Shown here: positions 13,507 through 13,873 of the stretch, in pieces
Numbering within the stretch: the first letter of the stretch is position 1
Layout of the letters: every line of letters starts with the position of its first letter
Source of the DNA: Zygnema cylindricum
Taxonomy: Eukaryota > Streptophyta > Zygnematophyceae > Zygnematales > Zygnemataceae
NCBI GenBank assembly: GCA_037447655.1
Contig: JBBHKE010002037.1
Location: 58,876-72,748 of the forward strand
Direction: 5' to 3'
Length of the DNA stretch: 13,873 bases
The notes under the pieces: generated by a model
The model's database searches: none
Told to the model about the DNA's origin: nothing
What the model saw: the letters and a program-made list of their open reading frames with translations, nothing else
Made by a program: the position numbers and the translations under genes

Positions 13507-13838
13507 GTTTGTCACTCCCTCTTTTGTTTATTCTCTTTCAAATCCGTGACTTTTCGTAACTCACTTTTTATCTTTCAAACTTGTCTCTCCTTAAAAAAAC
13601 AATTTTTTTTCCTTCTTTTTTTCGTTCTTTTCAAATTTGCGATTATAAATGGGTGGATAATCTTCCGATTCGTCTTTTTGTGGTATTCCGTATCCACCGT
13701 TTTACTTTCGAATCCGTGACTCTCCTCAAAAAAAAAAGAATAAAAAGGAAATAAAAAAAAAAAATTACAAACTTGCGATTCTAAACTGGTGGATGATCTT
13801 CTGATTCGTCTTTTGGTGGTTTCGGTATCCATCCTTTT
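13377..13838. repeat. Diverged repeat family, three copies, at right edge
   Basis: A core reading GATTCTAAA, GG-TGATGATCTTC, CGATTCGTCTTTT and TGGTGGTTTCGGTATCC occurs at about 13377, 13641 and 13778. Each is preceded by a Phe-codon-like TTTC/AAATTTG segment. A linked word TTC-AATCCGTGACT is at about 13538 and 13708. The spacing of 264 and 137 bp fits a basal unit near 135 bp with one unit disrupted by the CT microsatellite. The array may continue past the window. Confidence 0.65.
13458..13500. repeat. CT dinucleotide microsatellite
   Basis: An uninterrupted run of about 21 CT units sits within the diverged repeat family at the right edge. Confidence 0.95.
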
Positions 13839-13873
13839 TTTTGGTCGGCAAAAAAGTCGTAATAAATGTGCCC

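Noticed and set aside
13188-13832. Phe/Ser/Leu-rich frames on both strands at the right edge
   Set aside because: They arise from T-rich and CT microsatellite sequence and a diverged non-coding repeat. Frames are interrupted between repeat copies.
1-13873. CRISPR array, tRNA, rRNA, prokaryotic operon or viral genes
   Set aside because: There are no regularly spaced identical repeats with unique spacers, no cloverleaf or rRNA signatures, and no capsid, polymerase or integrase motifs. The spliced eukaryotic gene structure rules out a bacterial context.

Overview
The window is eukaryotic nuclear DNA, almost certainly from a plant (streptophyte). It carries one large intron-rich gene on the + strand between two AT-rich, repeat-filled flanks. 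Introns have GT donors and AG acceptors with T-rich 3' tracts. The C-terminal 120 or so residues of the predicted protein match the plant RING-H2 family that I recall as Arabidopsis At1g04790-like. I cannot name the species. The divergent sequence, transposon debris and unusually long protein would fit a non-flowering plant or streptophyte alga, but this is not resolved.

The gene: joining exons by reading frame and splice consensus gives a CDS of 2721..3472, 3915..6426, 6825..7013, 8167..8829, 9102..9193, 9961..10066, 10686..10787 and 11474..11545. This totals 4488 nt, or 1495 residues plus stop. Every junction keeps frame. A TATA-like box (2344), a 5'UTR exon with a short uORF, and a 5'UTR intron (2513..2713) are likely. 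The protein has about 1370 residues of low-complexity, charged, apparently disordered sequence. This stretch holds an LxLxL motif, a duplicated GNIRLDD module, SUMO-interaction-like patches and two related LQA-helix motifs. It is followed by a conserved plant-family linker and a complete C-terminal RING-H2 finger split across the last two coding exons. The expected role is an E3 ubiquitin ligase.

Layout: 1..2340 is intergenic, with a partial tandem repeat at the left edge, a CGATATA-rich block, and two MITE-like elements of different length with closely related terminal inverted repeats. 2344..11545 is the gene. Six of its seven coding-region introns contain local sequence duplication: a duplicated acceptor plus exon head in intron 2, a 72-bp duplication touching the acceptor in intron 3, CT/CCCT tracts plus a 199-bp near-perfect duplication in intron 4, a 91-bp-offset repeat in intron 5, a GATGTTT/GATGTTC minisatellite in intron 7, and about 75-bp repeats in intron 8. 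11546..13873 is the 3'UTR followed by non-coding DNA with a CACTA-type terminus motif, a CT microsatellite and a diverged repeat family at the right edge. I saw no second convincing protein gene, tRNA, rRNA or CRISPR array.
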